A stretch of 64,000 nucleotides of DNA, taken from NCBI RefSeq assembly GCF_009729205.1, contig NZ_VTHB01000003.1, forward strand, positions 310,001 to 374,000, given 5' to 3'. Below, piece by piece: positions 1-10,248 of the stretch; position 1 is the first letter of the stretch, and every line of letters begins with the position of its first letter. The position numbers were made by a program, and so were the translations under genes. The stretch comes from Mycobacteroides sp. CBMA 271. GTDB taxonomy: Bacteria > Actinomycetota > Actinomycetes > Mycobacteriales > Mycobacteriaceae. The notes beneath the pieces are model-generated. The model did no database searches. It was not told where the DNA came from and saw only the letters and a list, made by a program, of their open reading frames with translations.

Positions 1-545
1 ACGGTAAGCCGATGGTGATTCCCATGGCGTATGCGCGGGACGGCGATTTTCTTCTCATGCATGGGTCTTCAGGCGCGGGTTTGACAAAATCTGTCAACGC
101 GGGTGTCGAATTGGTCGCCACGATCTCCATCTTCGATGGTCTCGTTTTCGCGCAATCACTGTTCGACTCAACGGTAAATTACCGTTGTGCAATGGTTTTC
201 GGCAACGCGATCGATGTTCCGGCGGAGGAACGCGAGGGCTGTATCCGCACAATCTCGGACCGCCTGATGCCAGGTCGATGGGCAGAAGTGCGACCACCGA
301 CGAAGCGAGAATTGGCCGCTACCCACGTGTTACGGCTGCCGCTGGACCACGCCAGCGTCAAGGTCCGTGAAGGGCACCCCACCGAGGACCCCAGCGCCGG
401 GATATGGACTGGATATCTTCCATTCGAATCTTCCATCGGGGAGCCTGTGCCCCAGCCCGGTGTCGATGCCGTGCAGGCTCAATCCATCACAACGGCTGCG
501 GATGCGTGGAGCGAGCGGCTGCTACGGCCATCATGGGATAGCTGA
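1..545 (+). CDS. pyridoxamine 5'-phosphate oxidase family protein (5' truncated by window edge)
   Basis: The reading frame is open from the window edge, and the residues just before the first internal ATG at 12 (G-K-P) still fit the family, so the true start lies upstream. The visible part runs GKPMVIPMAYARDGD, then LLMHGSSGAG, which matches the beta-barrel FMN-binding core of small nitroimidazole-resistance-like / flavin-nucleotide-binding proteins. A later segment, SVNYRCAMVFG, is also typical of this group. Such proteins bind FMN or F420 in the cytosol; the substrate cannot be told from sequence. It ends with a TGA at 543-545, 140 bp before the amidase on the same strand. Family assignment is fairly sure, function is not. 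Confidence 0.75.
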   Translation, partial: GKPMVIPMAYARDGDFLLMHGSSGAGLTKSVNAGVELVATISIFDGLVFAQSLFDSTVNYRCAMVFGNAIDVPAEEREGCIRTISDRLMPGRWAEVRPPTKRELAATHVLRLPLDHASVKVREGHPTEDPSAGIWTGYLPFESSIGEPVPQPGVDAVQAQSITTAADAWSERLLRPSWDS

Positions 546-685
546 ACGTAGGGTGTGGCTCGGCGCCCCTCACCACACCAACGGCACCGGGAGGCTGGGC
601 ACTTTCTTCGCGCGTCGGTGGCGTGTCAGGTGACTGGATAGCAGTCCGACGGGGTTGACTCGGGTCATGACAGTGGGGGCTGGGC

Positions 686-2173
686 GTGATTGACAGACGA
701 AATTTCATGGCTGCCACGGTGGTAGCGGCCGTAGGCGCGGCGGCCGCCTGTGCGGCGCCTGCGGCGTCGGTTTCCTCCGCCGAAGACGATGTGTACTTCA
801 TGTCGCTTCTCGATGTCGCGAAGGAGATTCAGCACGGTCGTATCTCGCCGACAGAACTCACCAGCGCCATGCTGGACCGAATCTCCCGGCTGCAGCCGCG
901 ATTGCATGCCTACGTGACTGTCACCGAAGACCTCGCCATGCGCCAGGCCGCGCAGGCTGAGCAGGAGATCCGTCAGGGTCGCTATCGTGGGCCGCTTCAT
1001 GGAATGCCGATAGCGGTCAAAGATCTGATCCGTACGCGGGATGTCCGTACCACCGCAGGGATGTCGATTTATGCTCACTACACACCGGATTACGACGCAA
1101 CGGTTGTCGAGCGATTGCGGCAGGCCGGTGCGGTTCTATTGGGCAAGCTTGCGCTGACCGAGGGTGCCTCCGGAGAGCACCACCCCAGCGTGGTCGCACC
1201 GGTCAATCCATGGAACCCGGTGCATTGGGCTGGGGCGTCGTCGAGCGGTTCGGGGGTGGCGACCGCTGCAGGTTTGTGTTTCGCGGCCTTGGGTAGCGAC
1301 ACCACCGGATCGATTCGCTACCCAGCGGCCGCTAACGGGCTGACGGGTCTCAAGCCGACCTGGGGAAGAGTCAGCCGGTATGGGGTATTTCCCTTGGCGG
1401 AGAGCCTCGATCACGTCGGACCGATGACGAGGTCGGCGGTCGATGCGGGCGTTGTCTTATCGGCCATAGCGGGACGTGACCCCAACGACCCCACCACACT
1501 CGCGGCGGGTGTGCCCGATTACCTGGCCGCTACCGGGGCGCGAATCGACGGACTGGTGATCGGTTTCGACCCGGCTTACAACGATGCCGGTGCGGACGAG
1601 GAGACCGTGGCCATGATCCGAGCGGCTCGGAGCACCCTCGAATCGTTGGGCGCGGAATTCAAGGAAGTCACCGTTCCGGATCCGAGTGAACTCATCACTA
1701 CGGGGATCGCATCATGCGCCTCCGAGGCGGCCCTTGCGCACGAGACGACGTATCCCGCTCGCGCTGCTGAATATGGCTCTCTGGCCAAGCTTTTAGATCT
1801 GGGCAGAGCGGCGACCGGTGTGCAAGTCATGAAGGCTCAGCATGCTCGCTTGAGATTTGCCGGTGGGCTTGATGCGTTGTTCGGAGATATCGATGTGCTT
1901 CTCACACCGACGCAGCCACCGTCGAACCTCACGATTGATCGCATCAAGCAACTGTGGGCAACCCCGGAGGGGACTGCGCTGATGTGGCGATTCACCGAAC
2001 CCTTCAACATGTCCGGGAGTCCCACGATCACCTTGCCCGGCGGATCTACTTCGGGCGGCCTACCGCTGACATTCCAACTTGTGGCCCGCCATCTCGATGA
2101 AAGTATCTTGATCAGAACAGGTTACGCATACCAGCAGGTCACCGACTGGCATCGCAGACATCCTCCGGTGTAG
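686..2173 (+). CDS. amidase signature family hydrolase, Tat-exported
   Basis: A 495-residue amidase signature enzyme that hydrolyses a carboxamide or acyl-amide bond. The signature region reads GASSSGSG (183-190) followed by SDTTGSIRYP, placing the nucleophile at Ser209, the cis-serine near Ser186 and the catalytic lysine at Lys112 (MPIAVKD). The usual GGSSGGS is altered here to GASSSGS and the GGS before the nucleophile to TGS; both are tolerated substitutions. The N-terminus has a twin-arginine motif (DRRNFM, residues 3-8) followed by an Ala/Val-rich segment to about residue 30, so export by Tat is likely. The GTG start at 686 preserves the RR motif close to the N-terminus. Substrate unknown; it faces the convergent methyltransferase gene with a 3-bp gap. 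Confidence 0.9.
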   Translation: MIDRRNFMAATVVAAVGAAAACAAPAASVSSAEDDVYFMSLLDVAKEIQHGRISPTELTSAMLDRISRLQPRLHAYVTVTEDLAMRQAAQAEQEIRQGRYRGPLHGMPIAVKDLIRTRDVRTTAGMSIYAHYTPDYDATVVERLRQAGAVLLGKLALTEGASGEHHPSVVAPVNPWNPVHWAGASSSGSGVATAAGLCFAALGSDTTGSIRYPAAANGLTGLKPTWGRVSRYGVFPLAESLDHVGPMTRSAVDAGVVLSAIAGRDPNDPTTLAAGVPDYLAATGARIDGLVIGFDPAYNDAGADEETVAMIRAARSTLESLGAEFKEVTVPDPSELITTGIASCASEAALAHETTYPARAAEYGSLAKLLDLGRAATGVQVMKAQHARLRFAGGLDALFGDIDVLLTPTQPPSNLTIDRIKQLWATPEGTALMWRFTEPFNMSGSPTITLPGGSTSGGLPLTFQLVARHLDESILIRTGYAYQQVTDWHRRHPPV

Positions 2174-2176
2174 CAC

Positions 2177-2851
2177 TCACCACACCAGAGGCACCAGCCG
2201 GCTGCGCACCTTCTCGGTGTACTCGTCATACCCCTGCAGCTCGTGGCGCAGCATTTTCTCCTCGTCCACGATCCGCACCACCAGTGACCCGGCCGCTGGG
2301 ATGACCGCGAGCAGACCCCAATAGGAGCCCAGCGCCAACGGCATTCCCACCATCATCACCAGCGAGCCCGTGTACATGGGGTGACGAACCAACCCGTACA
2401 GGCCGGTCGAGGTGACGGTCTGTCCGGACTCGACGGTAATGCTCGCCGCGGCATAGTTGTTCTGGGCCACCACCAGCGTGGCGGCGCCCAGTCCGAGGAT
2501 CACCATCACCTCGCCGACTATCACCAGCCAGGTCGGTACATGCGACCAGCCGGAGCTGTGGTCGAACGCGCTCACCACGACGATCGCCAGGAACGAGCTC
2601 AGCAGCACCGTGACCGCGAACTTCTGCACGAGGCGAGTTTCTGCGATCGGACCGCCGTGTAAACGTCGCTGCAGCACAGCAGGATTGGTCTTGGCCAGAT
2701 AGATCGAGGAGACCACGGAGCACGTCGTGAAGATTCCTAGGAAAACCCAGGCCTGCCAATAGTCGAATGTTCCCGCGGGCCAGAACAGCGCCGTGCCGAA
2801 CACGCCGAGGCCGATGACCCCCGAAACAAAGGCTTGTACACCATTTTTCAT
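2177..2851 (-). CDS. isoprenylcysteine carboxyl methyltransferase-type membrane protein
   Basis: A 224-residue polytopic membrane protein with five or six hydrophobic segments. The C-terminal half holds the ICMT/PEMT signature: LYGLVRHPMYTG, then DEEKMLRHELQGYDEY, residues that bind S-adenosylmethionine in this fold. It therefore probably methylates a lipid or small hydrophobic substrate at the membrane. The start has a good ribosome site (GAAGGGAAG) just upstream of the ATG at 2851. It lies 12 bp after the ABC permease and is the last gene of the tetR-ATPase-permease operon, the same order as around Rv1216c-Rv1219c in M. tuberculosis, which suggests a role linked to the exporter. Substrate unknown. 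Confidence 0.85.
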   Translation of the reverse strand: MKNGVQAFVSGVIGLGVFGTALFWPAGTFDYWQAWVFLGIFTTCSVVSSIYLAKTNPAVLQRRLHGGPIAETRLVQKFAVTVLLSSFLAIVVVSAFDHSSGWSHVPTWLVIVGEVMVILGLGAATLVVAQNNYAAASITVESGQTVTSTGLYGLVRHPMYTGSLVMMVGMPLALGSYWGLLAVIPAAGSLVVRIVDEEKMLRHELQGYDEYTEKVRSRLVPLVW

Positions 2852-2863
2852 GATCTTCCCTTC

Positions 2864-4486
2864 TCAGATTGCATCTCGACGGCGGTAGATGTTGCCGGCA
2901 GCGGCAATGAGCCCGGCACCGATAACCACCAGGACGAACATGGTGAACCACGGATACTCGACGGGCGCGCTGACGCGCATGACAGGAGATAGCTTCACCA
3001 TCCAGGCCGGGAGCTGCAGTATCCCGGCGTAGAGCATGCCCACGGAGAGCGCCACCGTCAGCCAGCCAATCCAGGTCTGCCGCACCGCAACCGCGACGGC
3101 CGCAATGCCGCTGATGACCAACAGTGCCGGAATCTGTGCCAGCCCGGCGAGCGTGAGGCGCCACACCAATTCCGGGTTGTGCAGTGCGGCGGCTGCGCCC
3201 AGCCCACCGCCCACACCGGCGATCACCATGAGCAGCACACTGCCCAGCGCCGTCACTCCCACCGCGGATAGCAGCCAGTTCCAGCGTGATACCGCGCGCG
3301 CCAGCACGGCCTCGGCGATACCCGACTGTTCGTCCTTGGTGAGCTTCACGATCGCCGACACCACGTACGCGGTGACCGCGATGGCGAGCACCTGGTTGAA
3401 GGTGGCGAAGATGCTGTCGAGCCCGTGGGCCTTGAAGGCGCGGGCCAGCAGCGGGTTGGTGTCGATCGAATCCCGCAGACTCTTGGCCATCGAGCCGAAT
3501 GCCATCCCGCCCAGGAAGACTCCGATACCCCAGCCCGCCAGCAGCCCACGTTGCAGTTGCAGGTTAAGCCCAAATACCGACCTGATCGTGAGGGCATTGG
3601 GGTTCTCGCCCCGCGAGGGCAGCACCCCCGCGTCGTACTGGCGATGCCCCTCGAGCACATGCGCGGTCAATATCAGGGCGAGCGTGGTGCCCACCAGCAG
3701 CAGGAAGGGCCACCAGCGCAGATCGACGAACGGCCGCATCTGCTGGGCCCAGGCCAACGGGGAGAACCAGCTCAAGGCGCTGCCCTTGTTGTCGATGATG
3801 TCGCCGAGTCCACGAACCACGACCGATGCTGCTAGAGCCGCCATGGCGACGCCACTGGCAGCTCGGGAGGTACGCCACAGCTGCGATGTGACGGCTGATA
3901 TCCCGGCGAAAATCATGGAGGCTCCGGTGATTCCGAAACTGATCCCGAGGCTGTCGGCGACATCGAACCCGGCCGCGGACAACGCGAGCGTCATCGCGAC
4001 GGCCAGGACCGCATTCATCAGGCCCACCACGATGAGCGCCGCGTAGGTGCGTGTCTGGTGCCCGACCACCGCCGACATCACCAGCTCGGCAGCGCCGGAT
4101 TCCTCCTCGGCGCGGGTGTGCCGGATGACCGTCAGGATGGACATGATGGCGGCTGCGGCGATCATGACGGTCATCAGCTCGCTGGCCACCATGACGCCGA
4201 TATCGGTCTCGTTGATCCCAAAGTTTGGTCCGCCCATGATGATTCCGGCGGGCGTCTTCATCATGGTGACCCGCGCCATGCGTTCGGTGCTCGTCGGATA
4301 CATCGACTTGAACGCCAGCGGGGTGTACGTCATCAGCAGGGTCAGCCAGCCCACCCACATACAGATCCGGAATCTGTCGCGGCGTAGCGCCAGCGCGATC
4401 AAGGTGCCGAGGCCGGTCAACGGATGCCTCGGGGTGCCGTCCGAAATCGGATGTCGGATGGGGAGGGTCGCGTAGTCGGTCGTCAC
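2864..4486 (-). CDS. ABC exporter permease, tetronasin/polyketide-type
   Basis: A 540-residue membrane protein with about twelve hydrophobic segments in two similar halves, each beginning with a long helix and a large loop, as in exporters annotated for polyketide antibiotics (Rv1217c in M. tuberculosis). The open frame extends far upstream over the ATPase gene, but the real start is the GTG at 4486: it overlaps the ATPase stop as GTGA and begins VTTDYATLP. It should pair with the ATPase encoded immediately upstream to expel hydrophobic drugs or lipids. Regulation is expected from the TetR protein at the head of the operon. Confidence 0.87.
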   Translation of the reverse strand: MTTDYATLPIRHPISDGTPRHPLTGLGTLIALALRRDRFRICMWVGWLTLLMTYTPLAFKSMYPTSTERMARVTMMKTPAGIIMGGPNFGINETDIGVMVASELMTVMIAAAAIMSILTVIRHTRAEEESGAAELVMSAVVGHQTRTYAALIVVGLMNAVLAVAMTLALSAAGFDVADSLGISFGITGASMIFAGISAVTSQLWRTSRAASGVAMAALAASVVVRGLGDIIDNKGSALSWFSPLAWAQQMRPFVDLRWWPFLLLVGTTLALILTAHVLEGHRQYDAGVLPSRGENPNALTIRSVFGLNLQLQRGLLAGWGIGVFLGGMAFGSMAKSLRDSIDTNPLLARAFKAHGLDSIFATFNQVLAIAVTAYVVSAIVKLTKDEQSGIAEAVLARAVSRWNWLLSAVGVTALGSVLLMVIAGVGGGLGAAAALHNPELVWRLTLAGLAQIPALLVISGIAAVAVAVRQTWIGWLTVALSVGMLYAGILQLPAWMVKLSPVMRVSAPVEYPWFTMFVLVVIGAGLIAAAGNIYRRRDAI

Positions 4487-5388
4487 TGGTTCACGCCCTG
4501 ATACTCGCGCATGAAGAGTTCTTCCAGCGACGCCGGCGCCACCGCGAGGTCGATAATCCCGAGGCTTGCCAGTTGTTCCATGGTGCGGTCCAGGTCGCTG
4601 CGCTCCACCGTGAAGGAGGCTCGATTGCCGCCGATAGTGAGGTCCCGCAACTGTGGAATGGACTTGAGCCCTGAGGGACTGGCCAGGGTGCGGACCGTGA
4701 CCGATGTCCGCATCACGTGGCGCAGCTCGGCCAGCGAGCCGGAGAGCACCGTACGCCCGTCTCGCACGATGGTGACTCGGTGGCACAGCTTTTCCACCTC
4801 GGCCAGGATGTGGCTGGATAGCAGTACCGCACAGCCGCGCGCGGCCACCTCGGCCACGCACTGCTGGAACACCGTCTCCATCAAGGGATCTAGTCCCGAT
4901 GTCGGCTCGTCGAGGATAAATAGCTCGGCATCGGAGCAGAACGCGGCAATGAGTGCGACCTTCTGCCTGTTCCCCTTGGAATAGGTGCGTGCCTTCTTGG
5001 ACGGGTCGAGTTCGAAACGCTCAATGAGCTCGTCGCGCCGTGGCGGTGAAATATGCGCGGCGCCACGCATTCTGGTAAGGAAGTCGATCGCCTGCCCGCC
5101 GGTGAGATTCGGCCACAACGTGACGTCGCCGGGGACGTACGCGATGAGTCGATGCAGATCCACCGCGTCGACCCACGGGTCGCCGCCGAGAAGCTGCACG
5201 GTGCCGGCATCGGCGCGCAGCAGCCCGAGAAGCACCCGGATGGTGGTGGATTTTCCCGCGCCGTTGGGCCCGAGGAACCCAGCCACCTCACCGTGCGCGA
5301 CAGACAGATCGAGCCCGTCGAGGGCCTTGGTCTTGCCGAAAGACTTCGTCAGGCCGCGAATTTCGACCGCATGGTTCGGGAACGTCAC
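4483..5388 (-). CDS. ABC exporter ATP-binding protein
   Basis: A 301-residue nucleotide-binding subunit. Walker A is GPNGAGKS (40-47), Walker B is [11 protein letters not shown], and the signature loop reads YSKGNRQK rather than LSGGQ, a replacement typical of the DrrA-like drug-export branch and of Rv1218c. The C-terminal quarter (after about residue 215) is the extra domain found in this branch. The GTG start at 5388 overlaps the TetR stop (GTGA) and its own stop overlaps the permease start, so the three are translationally coupled. It energises export by the adjacent permease. Family and partner are secure; the exported compound is not known from sequence. Confidence 0.92.
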   Translation of the reverse strand: MTFPNHAVEIRGLTKSFGKTKALDGLDLSVAHGEVAGFLGPNGAGKSTTIRVLLGLLRADAGTVQLLGGDPWVDAVDLHRLIAYVPGDVTLWPNLTGGQAIDFLTRMRGAAHISPPRRDELIERFELDPSKKARTYSKGNRQKVALIAAFCSDAELFILDEPTSGLDPLMETVFQQCVAEVAARGCAVLLSSHILAEVEKLCHRVTIVRDGRTVLSGSLAELRHVMRTSVTVRTLASPSGLKSIPQLRDLTIGGNRASFTVERSDLDRTMEQLASLGIIDLAVAPASLEELFMREYQGVNQ

Positions 5389-6029
5389 TTCGTATCTCCT
5401 TCGTTGGCAGAGTCTTTCTGTTGTGCGGCAAAGGCATCGAGCATGGTGGAGTCGGTCAACAGGCCTTCGGTGTAGATCTCGATTGCGGGGAAGATCAGTT
5501 CATCGGAGTAACGACGCAATACCGTGCGCAGGTCTTCGTCGGGGTGCATCTGTACGTAGATGGTCAGCGCGCCCAGGCCGTTCAATGACAACCACAGCGC
5601 CCGGCCCTTGGGGTTCCGGCTCGGCTTGATGGTGCCGGCGCGTATCCCGTCTTCGAGGTATTGCTCGGCGTCGGCGATGGAACGCTGGAGGAATGCGCGT
5701 CCCGGTTCCCCGCCCGACCGCACGCTGTGCAGCAGGTACCTGACCATCGGCGCGAACGATTCGATCTCGTCGAGGGCATCGAGCCAGACCCTGGGGTCAT
5801 TGGAGGTGATGGTCCGCGATTTCTCCGAGCGGATGTACTCCAGAAGGTACTGGTCCACGGCCTCCCGCAGGCCGTCCTTGGATCCGTAATGGTGGATCAC
5901 CAACCCGGGACTAACCCCGGCCGCATCGGCGATGGCCCGCACGCTGGCACCGAACCCTTGCTCGCCCCACAGCCTGATAGCGGCATCGCGGATCCGGGCG
6001 GCGGCGGTGAGGTCCTCGACTGAACGCAT
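5385..6029 (-). CDS. TetR-family regulator of the ABC exporter operon
   Basis: A 214-residue TetR repressor. The helix-turn-helix lies at about residues 15-60 and reads [21 protein letters not shown], then [18 protein letters not shown]; the remainder is an all-helical ligand-binding domain. It is the first gene of the exporter operon, in the position of Rv1219c, which represses the Rv1217c-Rv1218c exporter in M. tuberculosis. The start ATG (6029-6027) lies inside a large nested palindrome that continues upstream, strongly implying autoregulation. The stop overlaps the ATPase GTG, so repressor and pump are made together. Confidence 0.9.
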   Translation of the reverse strand: MRSVEDLTAAARIRDAAIRLWGEQGFGASVRAIADAAGVSPGLVIHHYGSKDGLREAVDQYLLEYIRSEKSRTITSNDPRVWLDALDEIESFAPMVRYLLHSVRSGGEPGRAFLQRSIADAEQYLEDGIRAGTIKPSRNPKGRALWLSLNGLGALTIYVQMHPDEDLRTVLRRYSDELIFPAIEIYTEGLLTDSTMLDAFAAQQKDSANEGDTK

Positions 6030-6060
6030 GTTTAGTAGACTAAACGGGCGTTCAGTCGAG
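6015..6060. promoter_or_regulatory. 46-bp nested palindromic operator over the tetR start codon
   Basis: Two inverted repeats share one centre. The inner one is GTTTAGT-ag-ACTAAAC (6030-6045), a perfect 7-bp repeat. The outer one is CTCGACTGAACG (6015-6026) against CGTTCAGTCGAG (6049-6060), a perfect 12-bp repeat. The outer left arm is codons 2-5 of tetR and the start codon lies between the arms. This looks like a high-occupancy autorepression site for the TetR protein; a 5' mRNA hairpin that hides the start is an alternative. Confidence 0.7.
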
Positions 6061-6074
6061 CGTCAAGCATCCCG

Positions 6075-6138
6075 CGCCGAGTGTGAGTGCCAGGGCGATA
6101 AAAACGCCGAATGTGAGCAGTAGCGCTCACACTCGGCG
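6075..6138. terminator. long-stem palindromic terminator-like element
   Basis: CGCCGAGTGTGAG (6075-6087) pairs perfectly with CTCACACTCGGCG (6126-6138) over 13 bp. The 38-base interior holds a smaller GGCG/CGCC hairpin. It lies just after the O-methyltransferase stop and before the tetR operator, both genes running leftwards. There is no U-tract, as is common in mycobacteria. Similar elements with CCGAGT stem ends occur at 10187-10244, 21387-21442 and 35941-36000. Confidence 0.6.
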
Positions 6139-6157
6139 GGGTGGTGACCGCGGAGAA

Positions 6158-6847
6158 CTAGTCGCGGGTGGCGGCGAGCAGGCCACCGCCCAGAGGAATC
6201 AGCACCGCAGTAAACCGGCCGTCATCGGCGATGATGCGGGCCGCCTCACGGACTCCGATCACATCGGGATCGTTGGCCGAAGGATCTCCGGCGCGCCCAC
6301 CGGCGGACGCTCCGTGGATGACGACAGCCCCGCCCGGACGCAGCAGTCGAATTCCGCCGGCCAGGAATTCGGGCTGATCGGCCGGCGCGGCATCGATCAC
6401 GAGCAGGTCGTAGGACTCGTCGGCTAGCCGTGGCAGCACCTCTTGGGCGCGTCCGCCGATCAGCCGGGTGCGCGAGGGTGCGATGGATGCTTCCGAGAAC
6501 GCCTGCTTGGCGCTGCGCTGGTGCTCAGGCTCCAGGTCAATGGTGGTCAGTACGCCGTCTTCGCGCATTCCTGAAAGCAGCCACAGTCCGCTGACTCCCG
6601 CGCCGGTGCCGACCTCGACGACGGCCTTGCCGCCGGACAGTCGCGCGAACACACTCAGCAGGGCGCCCACCGCGGGGGTTACCGGGTCCGCGCCCAGGTC
6701 AACGGCGCGTTCACGGGCGCCGGCAACAATGTCATCTTCGGAAATGGCGCCCTCGGCGTGGCTGACCATCGCCTCGACGGGGGATCGATCTGCGCTGGTG
6801 GTCACGATTCGATCCTGTCGAGCGGGAGTGGATCTGTCCTGCGACAC
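6158..6847 (-). CDS. class I SAM-dependent O-methyltransferase (Rv1220c-like)
   Basis: A 229-residue methyltransferase of the catechol/caffeoyl-CoA O-methyltransferase group. The SAM-binding motif I is [15 protein letters not shown] near residues 75-90, followed by the acidic [10 protein letters not shown] and the post-I motif [13 protein letters not shown]. It lies next to and divergent from sigE, as Rv1220c does in M. tuberculosis. The track-length start is a GTG at 6847; internal ATGs are possible because the first 20 residues are not conserved. Substrate unknown. The palindromic element directly after its stop probably ends this transcript before tetR. Confidence 0.88.
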   Translation of the reverse strand: MSQDRSTPARQDRIVTTSADRSPVEAMVSHAEGAISEDDIVAGARERAVDLGADPVTPAVGALLSVFARLSGGKAVVEVGTGAGVSGLWLLSGMREDGVLTTIDLEPEHQRSAKQAFSEASIAPSRTRLIGGRAQEVLPRLADESYDLLVIDAAPADQPEFLAGGIRLLRPGGAVVIHGASAGGRAGDPSANDPDVIGVREAARIIADDGRFTAVLIPLGGGLLAATRD

Positions 6848-6978
6848 GCCGAACTCCCGACCGATCGGCGGGTTTTCTTGCTGCGGATCCCCTGGTGAGA
6901 TCGGATCGAGACCGCATTCTCAGGAAGAGTTAAGTTTGCTCATAAGTGCCCCACACCTCGGTGGTAGAGGGTCAGTAC

Positions 6979-7743
6979 ATGTCGCGATCGACCTTGAACC
7001 ACAGCCGGAGTGCCCCGCGCCAAGCTGGGAATAACAGCGATGGCATCCGGGTTGAGCGAGCTGACAGTCTCAGCATCGAGACCGCCACCGTCGAACAGGA
7101 GGAACACGCGATTTCGCTTACGCGCATCAGCGAGCCAGCCGAATACAGCGACTTTGTTGAGGTCGCCGATCCCGATGAGCTGTCCGGGACCGCAGTATTC
7201 GATGCCACCGGAGACCAGGCTGCAATGCCGTCCTGGGATGAACTGGTTCGTGAGCATGCCGACCGCGTGTACCGCCTGGCCTACCGTCTCGCCGGCAACC
7301 AGCAGGATGCCGAGGACCTGACGCAGGACACCTTCATCAGGGTTTTCCGCTCGCTGCAGAACTACCAGCCCGGCACGTTTGAGGGATGGCTGCACCGCAT
7401 CACCACCAATTTGTTCCTCGACATGGTGCGCCGCCGTGGACGCATTCGCATGGAGGCCTTGCCTGAGGACTACGACCGCGTCCCGGCAACCGACCCGGAC
7501 CCGGAGCAGATCTACCACGACGCCCAGCTGGGCGCCGACCTGCAGGCCGCGCTGGACTCGCTCGCGCCGGAGTTCCGTGCCGCCGTGGTGCTGTGCGATA
7601 TCGAAGGTTTGTCCTATGAGGAAATCGGCGCCACGTTGGACGTGAAGCTTGGTACGGTCCGTAGCCGCATCCACCGCGGCCGGCAGGCAATCCGTGAGTA
7701 CCTGGCCGCACGTTCGGCGACCGCGCTCGCGGTTGCCGAATAG
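6979..7743 (+). CDS. sigE: ECF RNA polymerase sigma factor SigE
   Basis: An extracytoplasmic-function sigma factor for envelope stress. Region 2 contains [27 protein letters not shown] and the -10 recognition helix [17 protein letters not shown] (overlapping pieces shown), and region 4 has the helix-turn-helix [20 protein letters not shown] chose the ATG at 6979 because AGAGGG lies about 8 bases upstream, giving 254 residues, close to the 257 of M. tuberculosis SigE; the frame stays open to a GTG at 6946. The N-terminal 80 residues diverge from other mycobacteria while the core is nearly identical. The next gene encodes its anti-sigma factor, then HtrA and TatB, exactly as at Rv1221-Rv1224. 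Confidence 0.96.
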   Translation: MSRSTLNHSRSAPRQAGNNSDGIRVERADSLSIETATVEQEEHAISLTRISEPAEYSDFVEVADPDELSGTAVFDATGDQAAMPSWDELVREHADRVYRLAYRLAGNQQDAEDLTQDTFIRVFRSLQNYQPGTFEGWLHRITTNLFLDMVRRRGRIRMEALPEDYDRVPATDPDPEQIYHDAQLGADLQAALDSLAPEFRAAVVLCDIEGLSYEEIGATLDVKLGTVRSRIHRGRQAIREYLAARSATALAVAE

Positions 7744-7853
7744 CACGCGACACCATTGGTGCAGGTTGGTACGCAATGAGTACATTCGCGCGCTACATTC
7801 GAGGTAGGTCGGGACGAGTCCGCCGGCCGATCCGGATGGAAGGGAGCGTCGCC

Positions 7854-8291
7854 GTGGTGGATGGTGGTTCGTTCCGCCGGGCGTTCTCGAGCTTCTCTTC
7901 GTTTTCGCGACTGCCGTCGCCCTTCGCCTCGCAGAGTGAGGCTCCGGTGGGCGCTCCACGACAGTTCGGGTCCACCGAACATCTGTCGACCGAGGCGATA
8001 GCGGCGTTCGTCGACGGCGAGCTGCGGATGAGCGCGCACCTGCGGGCGGCACACCACCTGTCGATGTGCCCGGAATGCGTACTGGAAATCGACGCCCAGC
8101 GCCAAGCACGCAGCGCTCTGCGCGATTCCGGGACGATCCGGGTGCCGGGTTCGTTGCTTGGGTTGCTCAGCCAGATTCCGCACATCCCGCATGAGGCGGC
8201 GTCGTCGTCCGCACCTGACGGCGACTTGCCGTCAGCATTTGGCGATGACGCGGTGCGGCCAGATAGCCGCGCACGCCGTAAGCGCCGGTAG
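7854..8291 (+). CDS. rseA: anti-sigma-E factor RseA
   Basis: A 145-residue zinc-associated anti-sigma protein that binds and silences SigE. The ZAS motif is HHLSMCPEC (H-x3-C-x2-C), within a region (STEHLSTEAIAAFVDGELR) that is highly conserved in Rv1222. The frame is open from 7776, but AAGGGAG at 7840-7846 precedes a pair of GTGs at 7854 and 7857 and the protein from there begins VVDGGSFRRAF as in M. tuberculosis (M/VVDRGHVFRRAF); so 7854 is preferred. No membrane segment, so it is a cytosolic regulator. It is 110 bp after sigE and 9 bp before htrA, in one transcription direction. Confidence 0.93.
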   Translation: MVDGGSFRRAFSSFSSFSRLPSPFASQSEAPVGAPRQFGSTEHLSTEAIAAFVDGELRMSAHLRAAHHLSMCPECVLEIDAQRQARSALRDSGTIRVPGSLLGLLSQIPHIPHEAASSSAPDGDLPSAFGDDAVRPDSRARRKRR

Positions 8292-9778
<1,487 letters not shown>

Positions 9779-9779
<1 letters not shown>

Positions 9780-10180
9780 TGTTCGGCAGTATCGGCTGGG
9801 GCGAGCTCTTAGTTCTGCTGGTCGTTGGGCTTGTGGTGCTTGGCCCGGAGCGGTTGCCCGGGGCTATCCGTTGGACCACCGAATCGCTGCGCAAGGCGCG
9901 CGATTATGCGACCGGTGCGACGGCTTCCCTGCGCGAAGAGCTGGGCCCGGAATTCGACGATGTGCGCAAGCCGCTCGCCGAGCTGCAGAAGCTGCGCGGC
10001 ATGACGCCACGCGCTGTTATCACCAAACACCTTCTGGACGGCGATGATTCGGTGCTCGATTCGTTGACCAGGCCGCTCGATGATGTGCGGAAGGCAGTGT
10101 CGGAGCCGGCACCCACGCCGGTTGTGAACCCCGAGCTCAAGCAGCCGGGCCCGACACGTTTCGACGCCGACGCGACGTAG
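9779..10180 (+). CDS. tatB: twin-arginine translocase subunit TatB
   Basis: A 133-residue Sec-independent translocase component. It has the TatA/B N-terminal layout: a short membrane helix ([15 protein letters not shown]), a hinge, then an amphipathic helix rich in Lys/Arg and Glu ([19 protein letters not shown]). The FGSIGWGEL start and the Pro-rich tail identify TatB rather than TatA. TatB forms the substrate-receiving site with TatC, which is not in this window. The ATG at 9779 overlaps the htrA stop. In M. tuberculosis the homologous gene is Rv1224 in the same position. Confidence 0.95.
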
Positions 10181-10186
10181 TTTGCG

Positions 10187-10244
10187 CCGAGAGTGCGCTC
10201 ACGCAGCGAAAAATGCCGAAATGTGTGTGTAGGCGCACACTCGG
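10187..10244. terminator. palindromic bidirectional terminator-like element
   Basis: CCGAGAGTGCGC (10187-10198) faces GCGCACACTCGG (10233-10244), 11 of 12 pairs, in the 68-bp gap between the convergent tatB and mrp genes. The interior carries a run of five A's. Placement between two stop codons fits a shared terminator; it belongs to the same CCGAGT-ended family as 6075-6138. Confidence 0.55.
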
Positions 10245-10248
10245 TGAC

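Noticed and set aside
686-770. Amidase as a lipoprotein
   Set aside because: The cysteine after AAAA lacks a Leu/Val at -3, so the twin-arginine signal with ordinary cleavage fits better.
6015-6060. Terminal inverted repeat of a small transposon
   Set aside because: The arms share one centre with nothing between them but an operator-like core, and one arm is coding sequence of tetR.
6848-6978. MprA boxes or SigE-dependent promoter upstream of sigE
   Set aside because: CTCAGG and GCTCAT patches are present but too degenerate to call; no GGAAC...GTT pair with proper spacing was found.
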